IMG/VR virus record: IMGVR_UViG_3300017971_007915 | Coordinates: 47,659 to 111,658 of that record | Reading direction: 5' to 3' (one strand) | DNA: 64,000 nt | DNA from: a virus | Shown here: in pieces, positions 52,141 through 60,404 of the stretch | How positions within the stretch are numbered: the stretch's first letter is position 1 | Layout: the number at the start of each line of letters is the position of its first letter | Program-made: the position numbers and the translations under genes | Notes under the pieces: model-generated | Databases searched by the model: none | The model's input: only the letters and a program-made list of their open reading frames with translations | Told to the model about the DNA's origin: nothing

Positions 52141-52752
52141 TTATCCCTCTGACCTTACAACCATACCTCTTTCAAGAGTTAGGTTTGTTTGATTGGCTTG
52201 TGCTTCTATTTTAAAATAATCTGTAAATTCCATACCACCTGGAAATGTTAGAACAAGTACCTTGCCCTGACTTTCTGTATGAATAAAATCAAGGTCAGCT
52301 ACTCCTGGAATACTTGTATCAAGTTCATAGTCTCTGTAAAGTTCATCTAAATAAAAACCATCCATTATTAAATTATCATCAACAGTTACTTTTATGTTTA
52401 TATTATTATTATCAAAAACACATCTTGCCCAGATGATTTTTTGTGGTCTAGTAGATGTTGATATATTATAAATAGTATCATAAGAACCATTAGTGAGATT
52501 TTGATCTTTCGTCATCTCCTCGTATCTGAGATTCTCACCTGTGAGTTTAACTTGAACAATACCGCTTTTAATATTACAATCTAATGAGCGAACACCTTCT
52601 CCATATTCTTCTGATTCATCTTTTGTGGTTACACCAAGTCCCTCAGAACCGACTATACGAATAGCAAGTGATCCAGAAGATGTATCTACAAGAAGAACAT
52701 CTCCTGTTGATGAGTTTATTAGTATGGCTTCTACTTCTACTACTGGTGTCAT
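52141..52752 (-). CDS. Beta-rich appendage protein
   Basis: 203 residues. VEVEAILINSSTGDVLLVDT, SGIVQVKLTGENLRYEEMTK and DLDFIHTESQGKVLVLTFPG are all beta-type; no membrane segment or cysteine cluster. One SSTG motif. It ends one base before the intein-bearing gene and belongs to the same translation unit. Probably part of fibre or baseplate appendage. Family not recognised. Confidence 0.65.
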   Translation of the reverse strand: MTPVVEVEAILINSSTGDVLLVDTSSGSLAIRIVGSEGLGVTTKDESEEYGEGVRSLDCNIKSGIVQVKLTGENLRYEEMTKDQNLTNGSYDTIYNISTSTRPQKIIWARCVFDNNNINIKVTVDDNLIMDGFYLDELYRDYELDTSIPGVADLDFIHTESQGKVLVLTFPGGMEFTDYFKIEAQANQTNLTLERGMVVRSEG

Positions 52753-52756
52753 AAAT

Positions 52757-53407
52757 TTAAATTAGTATGATTGAATACACTATCAAAAATTGTCCGATAG
52801 CATATGTACTCCATACCACAACTCCCTCATATTTAATTGTTTTTATATATTTATCTATTATTATAATTAAGTCAGAAATCCAAAATAATAATGCACCTAT
52901 TCCAATAAATAATCCTGTTGCTTTCATAGAACCATAATATATATCTATAGCTAAAGATGTCATAATACTAATAGTAACCATATATACTGCTATGCCTATT
53001 TTCTCTTGTAGAGTTAATAACTTTGGATATATTTTTTGATATATTAATACTAAAATTCCAAGTAAAATAATAAGTACAAATATGACTTTAAAATTCCATT
53101 GTAAAAGAAGTATGAAAGCTATTACGTAGCATATATGTGTTATTATAAAGAAAACTCCACCCTCCAATAGAGACTTAGATAGTAAGAACATATCTCCTAT
53201 TAAAGAAAAAAGAAGTCCCAACATTATGCAAAACATAAAAACAGTTGGATGTGTTATCATATGTAATATAGCAATAACAAGAAGTACTCCTACAACAAAA
53301 GGAGTAATCATATTCTCAAGTATTGGAACTGGTTTTATCTTAGTAAATATTTTAATGCCAAAAGAACTAAAAAATAAAATCAATAATATTATTAATGTTG
53401 CAGTCAT
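52757..53407 (-). CDS. YhhN/TMEM86-type membrane protein (lysoplasmalogenase-like)
   Basis: 216 residues with about seven to eight membrane helices. Conserved YhhN motifs are visible: KIKPVP (23-28), GLLFSLIGDMFLL (64-76) with D72, ITHICYVIAF (89-98) with H91, GALLFWISDLIIIIDKY and YAIGQFLIVYS. Family members in bacteria and animals hydrolyse the vinyl-ether bond of lysoplasmalogens. A phage copy is unexpected. It might change host membrane lipids during infection. It follows two small membrane proteins in reading order 53718-53422 downstream. Confidence 0.85.
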   Translation of the reverse strand: MTATLIILLILFFSSFGIKIFTKIKPVPILENMITPFVVGVLLVIAILHMITHPTVFMFCIMLGLLFSLIGDMFLLSKSLLEGGVFFIITHICYVIAFILLLQWNFKVIFVLIILLGILVLIYQKIYPKLLTLQEKIGIAVYMVTISIMTSLAIDIYYGSMKATGLFIGIGALLFWISDLIIIIDKYIKTIKYEGVVVWSTYAIGQFLIVYSIILI

Positions 53408-53421
53408 TCACATTCCTTATT

Positions 53422-53718
53422 CTATAAAGCTTTTTGCCAATATTTCCATCGTTTGTCTTTAACAATTCTATCTGTATCGCATTCCCAAACTCTTTTTACA
53501 ACTTTACAGTCATATCGTCTCATAGCTTCTCGTCTCTTAAAATAAGAATCTTCGCCTTTGTATTTTACAAAAGTTCCATCTTCACAAACATAACAAGCTG
53601 TATAACCTTTGTTACGTCCATTAACCTCGTCAGAAAAAACCAAAGTGTATACAAGCATAAACAAAATACCTAGAACAAATATAAGTATCATTGTCCTAAA
53701 TATATTACTTTCAAACAT
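53422..53718 (-). CDS. Small membrane-anchored protein with Cys pairs
   Basis: 98 residues. One N-terminal helix (TMILIFVLGILFMLVYTLVF, residues about 9-28), then a basic soluble part with cysteines in YTACYVCEDG and RYDCKVV, VWECDT. The cysteine order may allow disulphides in the periplasm or metal binding. It shares its first base with the preceding gene's stop. No family recognised. It could be a lysis accessory. Confidence 0.62.
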   Translation of the reverse strand: MFESNIFRTMILIFVLGILFMLVYTLVFSDEVNGRNKGYTACYVCEDGTFVKYKGEDSYFKRREAMRRYDCKVVKRVWECDTDRIVKDKRWKYWQKAL

Positions 53719-54086
53719 TATCTATTACTCCTTTTTATTCTATAAAGAGATCTTTGTAGTTCCTTAATATCTTGTCTAAATTCTTGTTCTCTCTTTTCTG
53801 AATTTCTAAATTTCTCTTTAAATAAAATTTCAATTTTTTCAATCTCTTTATAAAGAGAAGTTTTAATTTTAAAAATTTCATCATTGATATGTTTTTGCAT
53901 ATCTTTAACAGTACCCAGAGATTTTATTGAAACAATATCTTTTTTAAGTTGTTCAACATCCTTAAAGGACTGCTCCATCTTATAAGTCATCCTCACACCA
54001 TAAGCAAAACCACCAGCAACAACAATAATAAGTGATATTATACTAAATATATTAGCTTTCCACCAAGGTTCTTTTTTTGTTGTCAT
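53718..54086 (-). CDS. Membrane protein with coiled coil (possible inner-membrane spanin)
   Basis: 122 residues. WKANIFSIISLIIVVAGGFA (about 9-28) is a membrane helix; the remaining 90 residues are strongly coiled coil (MEQSFKDVEQLKKDIVSIKS, KTSLYKEIEKIEILFKEKF). N-in anchor plus a periplasmic coiled coil is the layout of i-spanins. A lipoprotein that could be the partner is encoded 2 kb upstream. The role is suggested by architecture only. Confidence 0.55.
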   Translation of the reverse strand: MTTKKEPWWKANIFSIISLIIVVAGGFAYGVRMTYKMEQSFKDVEQLKKDIVSIKSLGTVKDMQKHINDEIFKIKTSLYKEIEKIEILFKEKFRNSEKREQEFRQDIKELQRSLYRIKRSNR

Positions 54087-54299
54087 TTATCTTCCTCGTT
54101 TACTGTTATTTCGACCTATTCCCAATCCTGGACCTTTTCCTTGTCCTCTACCATCGAATGGTCTATTAGGTATTTTTGGTCCTTTATCAAAATAGCCCAT
54201 ATCCTTAAATGTTTTCATATCTTCTTTGGAACAACCACCAAGTCCTCCACCAGTCATTGGTCCTTTTCCTCTCGGTCCTGTTTTATCTCTATTTGGCAT
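54087..54299 (-). CDS. DUF5320-like Gly-rich small protein
   Basis: 70 residues. MPNRDKTGPRGKGPMTGGGL followed by GGC is the signature start of the DUF5320 family (MP...DGTGP.G.GPMTG), which is known from cellular bacteria and archaea, often near redox or metal-cofactor genes. The rest is Gly/Pro/Arg-rich (FDGRGQGKGPGLGIGRN). GGAGGTATTAAAATG gives a strong start. Its presence in a phage is odd; function unknown. Confidence 0.7.
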   Translation of the reverse strand: MPNRDKTGPRGKGPMTGGGLGGCSKEDMKTFKDMGYFDKGPKIPNRPFDGRGQGKGPGLGIGRNNSKRGR

Positions 54300-54322
54300 T
54301 TTAATACCTCCTATATTATTAT

Positions 54323-54874
54323 TTAAGTTCTAACCCATTCTATTGAAGAAGTTCTCCCACTTGTCCTTGTTATTGTACCAGTAAGAGTTTCTCCAATTAT
54401 TACATTACCATCATCATCATATTGTTTATAAACTATTTGACTTATTCTTCCACTTGTTCTAGTGTACTCAACACTTCTAATTTTAGTGCTTTTACCAGAA
54501 TCGGTGTAATATATAACAGAAGAAATTCTTCCTCCAATCCTTTCTATTTCACAGTAGCTGTCTTCTGCTATATTATGTACTAATTGGTCAAGTGACCTAT
54601 GCTGACTGGCTGTTATACCACCAGTACTCGAATTAAAATTTATTGTTACTGCCCCAGTACCTTCTGTACCACCCGTCCATTCTATTGATATATCATCTCC
54701 AGCTATTATATTTGTAACTAATGCCTCTCCTGTAGAAGAAGTTATATTTATATCTGAACGACCTATTGTACCATCTTTTATATCTTCAGTTTCTAAAGAA
54801 TCATCTTGGACTTGAGTACCAGTAACGGTCTCGTCCATAATTTGACGGTCTCCCCTGATTTTACTTCTAGACAA
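54323..54874 (-). CDS. Fibre-like protein with KIRG...QIMD N-terminus, TTG start
   Basis: 183 residues from a TTG at 54874. The region GGGAGATAAAAGAATTG matches the leader of the tail fibre gene at 59384 (GGAGATAAAATTATG) and the following SRSKIRGDRQIMDETV matches its STKIRGNTQIMDYTV, so TTG is the true start; an ATG 36 bases upstream lies in endonuclease sequence and lacks a ribosome binding site. The protein has SSTG motifs and a late repeat of strands (IGGRISSVIYYTDSGKST, TSGRISQIVYKQYDDDGN, RTSGRTSSIEW). Probably a short fibre or adaptor. Confidence 0.75.
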   Translation of the reverse strand: MSRSKIRGDRQIMDETVTGTQVQDDSLETEDIKDGTIGRSDINITSSTGEALVTNIIAGDDISIEWTGGTEGTGAVTINFNSSTGGITASQHRSLDQLVHNIAEDSYCEIERIGGRISSVIYYTDSGKSTKIRSVEYTRTSGRISQIVYKQYDDDGNVIIGETLTGTITRTSGRTSSIEWVRT

Positions 54875-56021
54875 TTCTTTTATCTCCCAAAAGAAATTCC
54901 ATACATTCAAATATAGATTTTTCCTTATTAGTTAAATAATGTTTTTTTGTAATTCTATATATCTTTACCCCTTGTAAGGAATCTTTTATTTCAACTTCTC
55001 TTATATAATCTTTAGTTTGTTGAGATTCTTTAATGTGATACTCTTCGTCAAATTCAATTATTTTGTTAAGTTCTTCTACATAAAAGTCTAAATATCTAAA
55101 TCCATGTTTACTATTAACAGGAACAATATATTCATTATTTTCTTCATTTACTCCATTTGTTGAATAATAAACAGTATAATCATTTAAGTACTCTTCTAAA
55201 CTATTAAAAAGTTCTTGTGATTCAATTGAAAATCTTGGTGCATAATGCATCCATTTACCATATTTCATTTTTGTAGTTTGTATTACTTTTCGCCTAATTT
55301 CTTTTGAAGACATTGGAGTGTCTCCACCATATCTTCTATTATTTGTAGCTTTAACTTTCTCTTTTATCTCTTCACATTTTAATGGGTTATCTACACCATA
55401 ATTATTTATATAAGATTCTCTTTTCTTTAATTTTATATTTTCGTTTTGAGATGGATTCTCCACTCCATATTTATCTATCATAGTTGTTTTTATTTTATCT
55501 TTAATTTCTTTTGATTGAAAGACATTAGTTACCCCGTATCTGTCTTTGCAAGTTTTAGCGTGTTTGTCTTTAATTACTTTCGATTGCATTGGGTGGGTAA
55601 CGCCATAGTTTTTAATTAGTGATTTTCTTATAGTAGTTTTAACTTCTTCAGATTGGAATACATTATCAACACCATATTTACTCTTAACACTATTTATAGC
55701 ATTATCTGTAAAAAATCCAGTTGTAACACCATGATTCCTTAAACACGTCTCTCGTTTTTTATCTTTTATTTCCTCTAATTGAGATATATTTTCAACTCCA
55801 TACTTTTCTAATGTTGTTCTCTTTCTCTTCTCCTTATTATTATAACTTAAACTCCCATATTTTTCTATTTTAGACTTCCTTGCCTTTTCCTGTACTAATT
55901 TATTGTGCATTGGAAAACAAGAAACACAAATGGAATAAACTCTACCATTTTTGTCTTCCTTTAGATTATCTGAAGTATTACAATATTTACACTTTTTATT
56001 CATGTTACTAATATGACTCAT
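54867..56021 (-). CDS. Repeat-containing homing-type endonuclease
   Basis: 384 residues. After a Cys4 motif (CKYCNTSDN...ICVSC, about 11-36) come seven or eight copies of a 25-residue unit with the core KYGVxNxxQSxEIKxK. The C-terminal 130 residues (FRYLDFYVEELNKIIEFDEE, then YHIKES) resemble a PD-(D/E)xK/Vsr-like nuclease with acidic residues in FYVEELNKIIEFDEEYH. This matches endonucleases scattered in phages. Its stop lies 8 bases inside the following fibre gene, whose ribosome binding site is inside this ORF. Confidence 0.78.
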   Translation of the reverse strand: MSHISNMNKKCKYCNTSDNLKEDKNGRVYSICVSCFPMHNKLVQEKARKSKIEKYGSLSYNNKEKRKRTTLEKYGVENISQLEEIKDKKRETCLRNHGVTTGFFTDNAINSVKSKYGVDNVFQSEEVKTTIRKSLIKNYGVTHPMQSKVIKDKHAKTCKDRYGVTNVFQSKEIKDKIKTTMIDKYGVENPSQNENIKLKKRESYINNYGVDNPLKCEEIKEKVKATNNRRYGGDTPMSSKEIRRKVIQTTKMKYGKWMHYAPRFSIESQELFNSLEEYLNDYTVYYSTNGVNEENNEYIVPVNSKHGFRYLDFYVEELNKIIEFDEEYHIKESQQTKDYIREVEIKDSLQGVKIYRITKKHYLTNKEKSIFECMEFLLGDKRIV

Positions 56022-56381
56022 TTATTCCTCTAACAACAAAAGTTTACCTTGTTGCGTTTTATTATTATCCTTAGTATCAACCTGTATGTGTAAAAACAAA
56101 TCATGTACTTCTCTAAACTTCTCATCATACCAGACTACACGAAACACAGTATTACTGTCAATACTCTGATAAACTCTTATTCTACCACTCAACTCAGCAT
56201 CACGAATCATAATCATTAGGTTTGCCATTTGAAGTGTGTATACTAAATTTTTAAGTGGTAGGGTACGAACACATTTCTCCCCTCTGAATATTCGTATAGT
56301 CTCCGAGTCATACTTCTTTTTCTTAACAGACGAACAAGAGAGTATAAGAATAGAAATTAAAAATGTTATAATCTTTTTCAT
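56022..56381 (-). CDS. Lipoprotein (possible outer-membrane spanin)
   Basis: 119 residues. KKIITFLISILILSCSS is a classical signal peptide with lipobox ILSC (Cys16), so the protein should be lipid-anchored, probably in the outer membrane or cytoplasmic membrane. The mature part has FRGEKCVRTLPLKNLVYTLQ and a strand-rich RVVWYDEKFREVHDLFLHIQ. The hairpin just upstream includes its AAAGGG ribosome binding site. It could be an o-spanin partner or a superinfection-exclusion protein. No strict family match. Confidence 0.65.
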   Translation of the reverse strand: MKKIITFLISILILSCSSVKKKKYDSETIRIFRGEKCVRTLPLKNLVYTLQMANLMIMIRDAELSGRIRVYQSIDSNTVFRVVWYDEKFREVHDLFLHIQVDTKDNNKTQQGKLLLLEE

Positions 56382-56387
56382 CTAAAA

Positions 56388-56403
56388 CCCTTTAAAAAAA
56401 GGG
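56388..56403 (-). promoter_or_regulatory. Hairpin that covers the lipoprotein ribosome binding site
   Basis: On the coding strand CCCTTT, four T, AAAGGG, followed by TTTTAG and the ATG at 56381. The 3' arm AAAGGG is the only plausible Shine-Dalgarno, at 6-base spacing. Folding would hide it, or, with the trailing TTTT, act as a terminator after the endonuclease gene. Both readings are possible. Confidence 0.45.
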
Positions 56404-56411
56404 CTTGGCTT

Positions 56412-57215
56412 TTACAATATTTTCCAACCATTTGGAAATTCGCCCTTTTCTTCATATCTTCTAAATCTACCATATAAAGTAGCAGGCTTTATACCTATAT
56501 CTATAGCTGCGTCTTTTATACAATCATATACAATATTATTAATCATAACTTTTTTTGCTGTAGGATTTTTACCGCCACAGAAATCTCTGTTTTCAAAATC
56601 ACCCCTTCTCCATCTATTATACATATTATCAGAACTTTTTTTCAATCTATCTTCTGTCCAAGCTTCCTTACGTTTTTTGAGCATAGTATTTCTATAAGTT
56701 TTATTACTCCATATTCTTTTTTGAGCATTACTCATATTAAGTTTAGATTCTTTTGAAAATTTTCTATCTTTATTGGGTCCCTCATTACTAGTATAATAAT
56801 TATATAATCCTAAACTTATTTTATTCCTTGTTTCTTTTGATGGAATTCTACCTTTAGATTTTTTACCGCTTTTCTTTAACTTCTCTATAACCTCTTCAGA
56901 TGGTTCTTGTAACCCTTCTCCACCTTTAGTAGAATTATATCCATATATTTTATTATTACTATTATAAAATTTTATACCCTCTATCTCACATTTAATTAGT
57001 TCTTCTTTAGAGTAAGTATAACCTAGTATCTCCCATTTGAAATTTCTCCACCCATACTTTCTAATAGCATTATAAAAATATGTGTTTCTTTTGGATTTAA
57101 GAGCATTTCTTTTATGTTTAGATTTTCGCTCATATAACTTTTGTCTAGTTTGACCTATATAAATTTTATTATTCAATAAATTAGTAGCCTTATATATTAA
57201 ACCATAGATTTCCAT
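56412..57215 (-). CDS. GIY-YIG homing endonuclease with NUMOD domains
   Basis: 267 residues. IYGLIYKATNLLNNKIYIGQ (3-22) is the GIY-YIG motif, followed by the conserved Arg in YERKSKHKR and FKWEILGYTYSKEEL with the catalytic Glu. Two NUMOD3-like elements (IPSKETRNKISLGLY, FSKESKLNMSNAQKRIW) and a C-terminal NUMOD1/IENR1-like helix-turn-helix (DCIKDAAIDIGIKPATLYGR) form the DNA-binding half. It stands free in an intergenic position downstream of the tail fibre gene. No intron structure seen. Confidence 0.9.
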   Translation of the reverse strand: MEIYGLIYKATNLLNNKIYIGQTRQKLYERKSKHKRNALKSKRNTYFYNAIRKYGWRNFKWEILGYTYSKEELIKCEIEGIKFYNSNNKIYGYNSTKGGEGLQEPSEEVIEKLKKSGKKSKGRIPSKETRNKISLGLYNYYTSNEGPNKDRKFSKESKLNMSNAQKRIWSNKTYRNTMLKKRKEAWTEDRLKKSSDNMYNRWRRGDFENRDFCGGKNPTAKKVMINNIVYDCIKDAAIDIGIKPATLYGRFRRYEEKGEFPNGWKIL

Positions 57216-57240
57216 AATAAATTAATTATAAAAATATTTT

Positions 57241-57292
57241 CGGGGTTAGATTTTATCTAAATAAAATCAATGATACTAATCACTGTCCCCCG
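57241..57292 (-). terminator. Structured region after the tail fibre gene
   Basis: An exact inner hairpin GATTTTAT-CTAA-ATAAAATC (57249-57268 on the plus strand) is enclosed by CGGGG (57241) and CCCCG (57288-57292). On the coding strand the outer 3' arm CCCCG is followed by AAAATATTTTTAT. The 126-base gap has no gene. It could end fibre transcription or be a remnant or target of the adjacent endonuclease. The outer pair encloses an unpaired stretch of about 20 bases, which weakens the terminator reading. Confidence 0.35.
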
Positions 57293-57341
57293 TTAATATT
57301 AAAACTAAATTACATAATCTACGCCTATAATTATTATTTTA

Positions 57342-59384
57342 TTAATAACGATAGTCGCAGATGACCTCATCTTCCTGACCAGGTGTGTTGAGAAGAGGAC
57401 TACTAAAGGTAATAGTTGTTCCACTGATTGTATAATCAGCACCAGCACCTTCAACTTGTCTTAATCCATTTAAGTATACTCTAACTTCGCTGTTACTTGT
57501 TGGCGTATTAGCTAAAGTAACATTTGCATTGTTATGAGTAACTGCTGGGTTTTCTCCCCAAACTTCTGTATAACCAATTCCAGGAGTAGAAGCAGCAAGT
57601 TCTTGTAATGCACCCTCAACACCAGTAGATGTAAAGTATCCACCAACATCTATTATAGGCACATCATCAGCATTAACTTGATTTGCACCAAGACCCCAAT
57701 CAATATGGGTATCATTAATACCATCAGCACCGATATCGAAAGTAATTGTGTCTGGGTCAGAACCTGTGATAGTAATAGGACCACCACTTGCTAATACTAG
57801 AGTATCAGAAATTGAATCAGCTACTGGATCTGTTCCAGTAGGAACATCAATTGTGGTGAATGCTGTAGTTGCGTAAGTTCCACTGTGGTCGTGATCATCA
57901 ATTGTTTCTAATGCTGTTTGTATGTCAGAATCACCAGCACTTAAAATACCATCAAAATTGGTAGTATCTGTTGGCACATCACCAGCACTAACTTGATCAG
58001 CACCAGTACCCCAATCGATATGATAATCTTTGATTCCATCAGTAGCAATATCGAAATCTACACTATCTGCTGTCGCATCACCAGTAATTACTATTACACC
58101 ACTACTGCTTTGTAGAGTGAGGGTATCAGTATTACTATCTGCTTCAGGATTTGTTCCAAAATCAGTTGCTATTGTTCGGAATGTGTATGTTCCTGCAAGA
58201 CCAATACCAAGTTCTTGTAATGCTCCTTCTACTTCTGTTGCGGTATAATAACCACCAGAATCCACTATAGGAACATCAACAGCACTTACTTGTCCAGCAC
58301 CAGTACCCCAATCGATGTGAGTATCTTTAATTCCGTCAACAGATACGTCAAAATCAATTGTATCACCAGCAAGACCAGTAATTGTTAATGCTCCACTTGA
58401 AGTTTGAAGTGTTAGTGTGTCTCCTTGTTGATCTGAAACAGCATTAGAACCATTAGGTACAGCAACTGTTCCAAAGTCATTTGGATAATTCACAACAGGA
58501 ATACTTGCTTCAATTTCTTCTAATGCATCCTGAACATTTGTTGCAGAACCGCCGTATGTTCCACCAGTATCTAATGGTACGCTTGTAGCATCTACTTGAT
58601 TTGCTCCTGAACCCCAATCGATATGAGTTTCATCTATCCCATCAGCCTTAACTTGTAGGGTATCACTAGATATTTCAATAGTATCGTTATCAACATTAAC
58701 TGATATTGTCATACCAGTTATATCAATACCATCACCGCCAATGTATGTTCCAACACCAGAAAATTGTGCCCAAGGAATATCGTGGGTATTAAGAGTAAGT
58801 TCTCCGTCTCCACTATATCCAGAAGGCTTGGTTACTACCCAATGCGTACTTTCGTGATCATATCCATTCTCAACAAAAGTAGCATTACCTATAGAAACTT
58901 CAGAAGAAGGTTGACCGTCTTGGTCATCAGCTCTTACCATTCCTCCAGCAGCACCAGTACTGGTTACTATGTATATACCATTCTGTTTCTCATCAGCCTG
59001 GTCTTTAACAAGTACTCTATCGTCAACAGCAACTGTATGTCCTCCTAAATCAAAAACAGAAGCTCCAGTAAAGTCAACATCCGTGAATGACCCAGTACTG
59101 TTACCACCTCCAGAGGCGTTGTATGTACCTACACCTCCAGTAGAAGTAGTAAACTGTACAGATTCTTTCCACTCAATTCCCCAAGCTGCTTGCTGATCGA
59201 CATACCATTTTGACGCTACATCTGAATCATTAGAGGGCTGTAATTTTATACCAGTTATGAGTGCGTCTTGATTTCCATTTGTAATATCCCAATCTGAACC
59301 ATTGAGAAAATCTTGTTCGAGACGACCTACATCTACAGTATAATCCATTATCTGGGTGTTACCCCTGATTTTCGTACTCGCCAT
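57342..59384 (-). CDS. Tail fibre protein with four about 100-residue repeats
   Basis: 680 residues. The N-terminus STKIRGNTQIMDYTVDVGRL resembles fibre attachment ends. Residues 55-215 are a common fibre domain (FDLGGHTVAVDDRVLVKDQA, QNGIYIV, ATFVENGYDHESTHWVV). From about 245 to 600, four repeats each contain DGI.DTHIDWG.GA.QV and a GALQEL helix. The last 60 residues (TPTSNSEVRVYLNGLRQVEG) recur in the next gene upstream (59568). A long 183-base leader with promoter and hairpin precedes it. Confidence 0.88.
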   Translation of the reverse strand: MASTKIRGNTQIMDYTVDVGRLEQDFLNGSDWDITNGNQDALITGIKLQPSNDSDVASKWYVDQQAAWGIEWKESVQFTTSTGGVGTYNASGGGNSTGSFTDVDFTGASVFDLGGHTVAVDDRVLVKDQADEKQNGIYIVTSTGAAGGMVRADDQDGQPSSEVSIGNATFVENGYDHESTHWVVTKPSGYSGDGELTLNTHDIPWAQFSGVGTYIGGDGIDITGMTISVNVDNDTIEISSDTLQVKADGIDETHIDWGSGANQVDATSVPLDTGGTYGGSATNVQDALEEIEASIPVVNYPNDFGTVAVPNGSNAVSDQQGDTLTLQTSSGALTITGLAGDTIDFDVSVDGIKDTHIDWGTGAGQVSAVDVPIVDSGGYYTATEVEGALQELGIGLAGTYTFRTIATDFGTNPEADSNTDTLTLQSSSGVIVITGDATADSVDFDIATDGIKDYHIDWGTGADQVSAGDVPTDTTNFDGILSAGDSDIQTALETIDDHDHSGTYATTAFTTIDVPTGTDPVADSISDTLVLASGGPITITGSDPDTITFDIGADGINDTHIDWGLGANQVNADDVPIIDVGGYFTSTGVEGALQELAASTPGIGYTEVWGENPAVTHNNANVTLANTPTSNSEVRVYLNGLRQVEGAGADYTISGTTITFSSPLLNTPGQEDEVICDYRY
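57585..58645 (-). repeat. Four tandem fibre repeats of about 300 bases
   Basis: The codons for HIDWG fall near 58625, 58315, 58020 and 57700, giving unit lengths of about 310, 295 and 320 bases. Each unit encodes an HIDWGxGAxQV segment, a VPxxxxxG turn, a short ALQEL-type helix and a DTLxLxSSGxxxITG strand pair. The units are diverged in DNA (different third bases), so the repeat is old and not a recent amplification. Confidence 0.8.
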
Positions 59385-59399
59385 AATTTTATCTCCTAT

Positions 59400-59421
59400 A
59401 AAAAATTTATCTAAATTTTTT
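59400..59421 (-). promoter_or_regulatory. AT hairpin just upstream of the tail fibre ribosome binding site
   Basis: AAAAAATTT-ATCT-AAATTTTTT is an exact inverted repeat with 9-bp arms, ending 2 bases before the AGGAG of the fibre gene. It does not cover the site. It may keep the leader open or protect the mRNA end. A similar 8-bp hairpin lies after the same gene. Confidence 0.35.
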
Positions 59422-59518
59422 AGTTCATATAGGTCATCTCATCTTATATTAATTTAATTTGTCTGTATTAATGTATGAATTGGTTTCATATATTAACACA
59501 AATTTTTTCTTATTCAAT

Positions 59519-59552
59519 CTTAAATAATAAAAAGATTTTACTGGATTTTAAG
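59519..59552 (-). promoter_or_regulatory. Candidate late promoter, copy 4 (before the tail fibre gene)
   Basis: Minus strand CTTAAAATC, 13 bases, TTATTATTTAAG, with a preceding C. It lies about 135 bases upstream of the fibre ATG at 59384, the longest leader of the five copies. The rest of this 183-base gap holds only the hairpin at 59400 and AT-rich sequence without a gene. Confidence 0.6.
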
Positions 59553-59567
59553 GCAAGTGCAGTAATA

Positions 59568-60401
59568 CTAGACTGTTTTTTCGTACTTAACTACTAAATA
59601 ATCGCCTACCGTTAACTCTAAATCATTACCAAAAGTTATCAATGTTCCACTAATAGTGTAATCCCAAGAAACATCATTAACTAAATCTAATCCATTCAAT
59701 TTAACAGTTTCTGAATTGTTTATTGGAGTATAGGTTAAATCAACCTGACCCGTTGAGGTTATTGCTTGTGTTACCGGAAATTTTTCAACATACCATTCAG
59801 CATCACCTGTAGAAGAGACTATTCCAGTAGCACCAATATATCTATAACCATATATCCACAAACCATTTATATCATAAAAAGTTGTTTTAAAATGATTTGC
59901 CTCATCTCCAGAAATGAACAATATTCCAGAAGTGTAACTATATGCCCAACACGGAGCACCTCCAGTTCCAGCATGATAAATTGTTGATATTTCTGTTCCA
60001 CCAGAATCTGGATCACCATGAAATAATTTTGCCACATAACCATTAGATGGATCACCACCATCTCTTATTAAAGCTGGTTGAATCCAGTTTTCGTATATCG
60101 GACTAGAATTATCATTATATGTTGTTCTAGCAACATAAGCACCATAATTACTTGTAACATCAGCAGTAAGCCTTATTTTTCTTTTTTCTAATATGGTGGG
60201 ATTATTAGTTACATTTGTGTCAGCTTCAGAAGGATTTGTAGCTGGAGGTATATCATTAAAGCTCTGCCAAATTTTATTAAGCGGAGTAATAGGTGCCCAT
60301 CCAAATAATTCGTTGAACCAGTATTTGCTGTCTGTGGTACTTTCTATTTGTTGAGTTAATTTACTAACAATTGATAGTTTTTCTGAATCAGAAAAAGCCA
60401 T
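59568..60401 (-). CDS. Fibre/appendage protein
   Basis: 277 residues. The middle (IRLTADVTSNYGAYVARTTY, DPSNGYVAKLFHGDPDSGGT) is beta-rich. The C-terminal 65 residues (STGQVDLTYTPINNSETVKL, NGLDLV...DYTISGTLITFG) align with the end of the large fibre downstream, so both carry the same terminal beta module. Two [S/T]STG motifs. GAGGAAAAATAATCAATG gives a good start. Likely part of the fibre network. Confidence 0.7.
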   Translation of the reverse strand: MAFSDSEKLSIVSKLTQQIESTTDSKYWFNELFGWAPITPLNKIWQSFNDIPPATNPSEADTNVTNNPTILEKRKIRLTADVTSNYGAYVARTTYNDNSSPIYENWIQPALIRDGGDPSNGYVAKLFHGDPDSGGTEISTIYHAGTGGAPCWAYSYTSGILFISGDEANHFKTTFYDINGLWIYGYRYIGATGIVSSTGDAEWYVEKFPVTQAITSTGQVDLTYTPINNSETVKLNGLDLVNDVSWDYTISGTLITFGNDLELTVGDYLVVKYEKTV

Positions 60402-60404
60402 TGA

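Noticed and set aside
56412-57341. Group I intron around the GIY-YIG gene
   Set aside because: The tail fibre gene is complete with a stop, no split gene flanks the enzyme, and I could not find conserved P, Q, R, S core elements.
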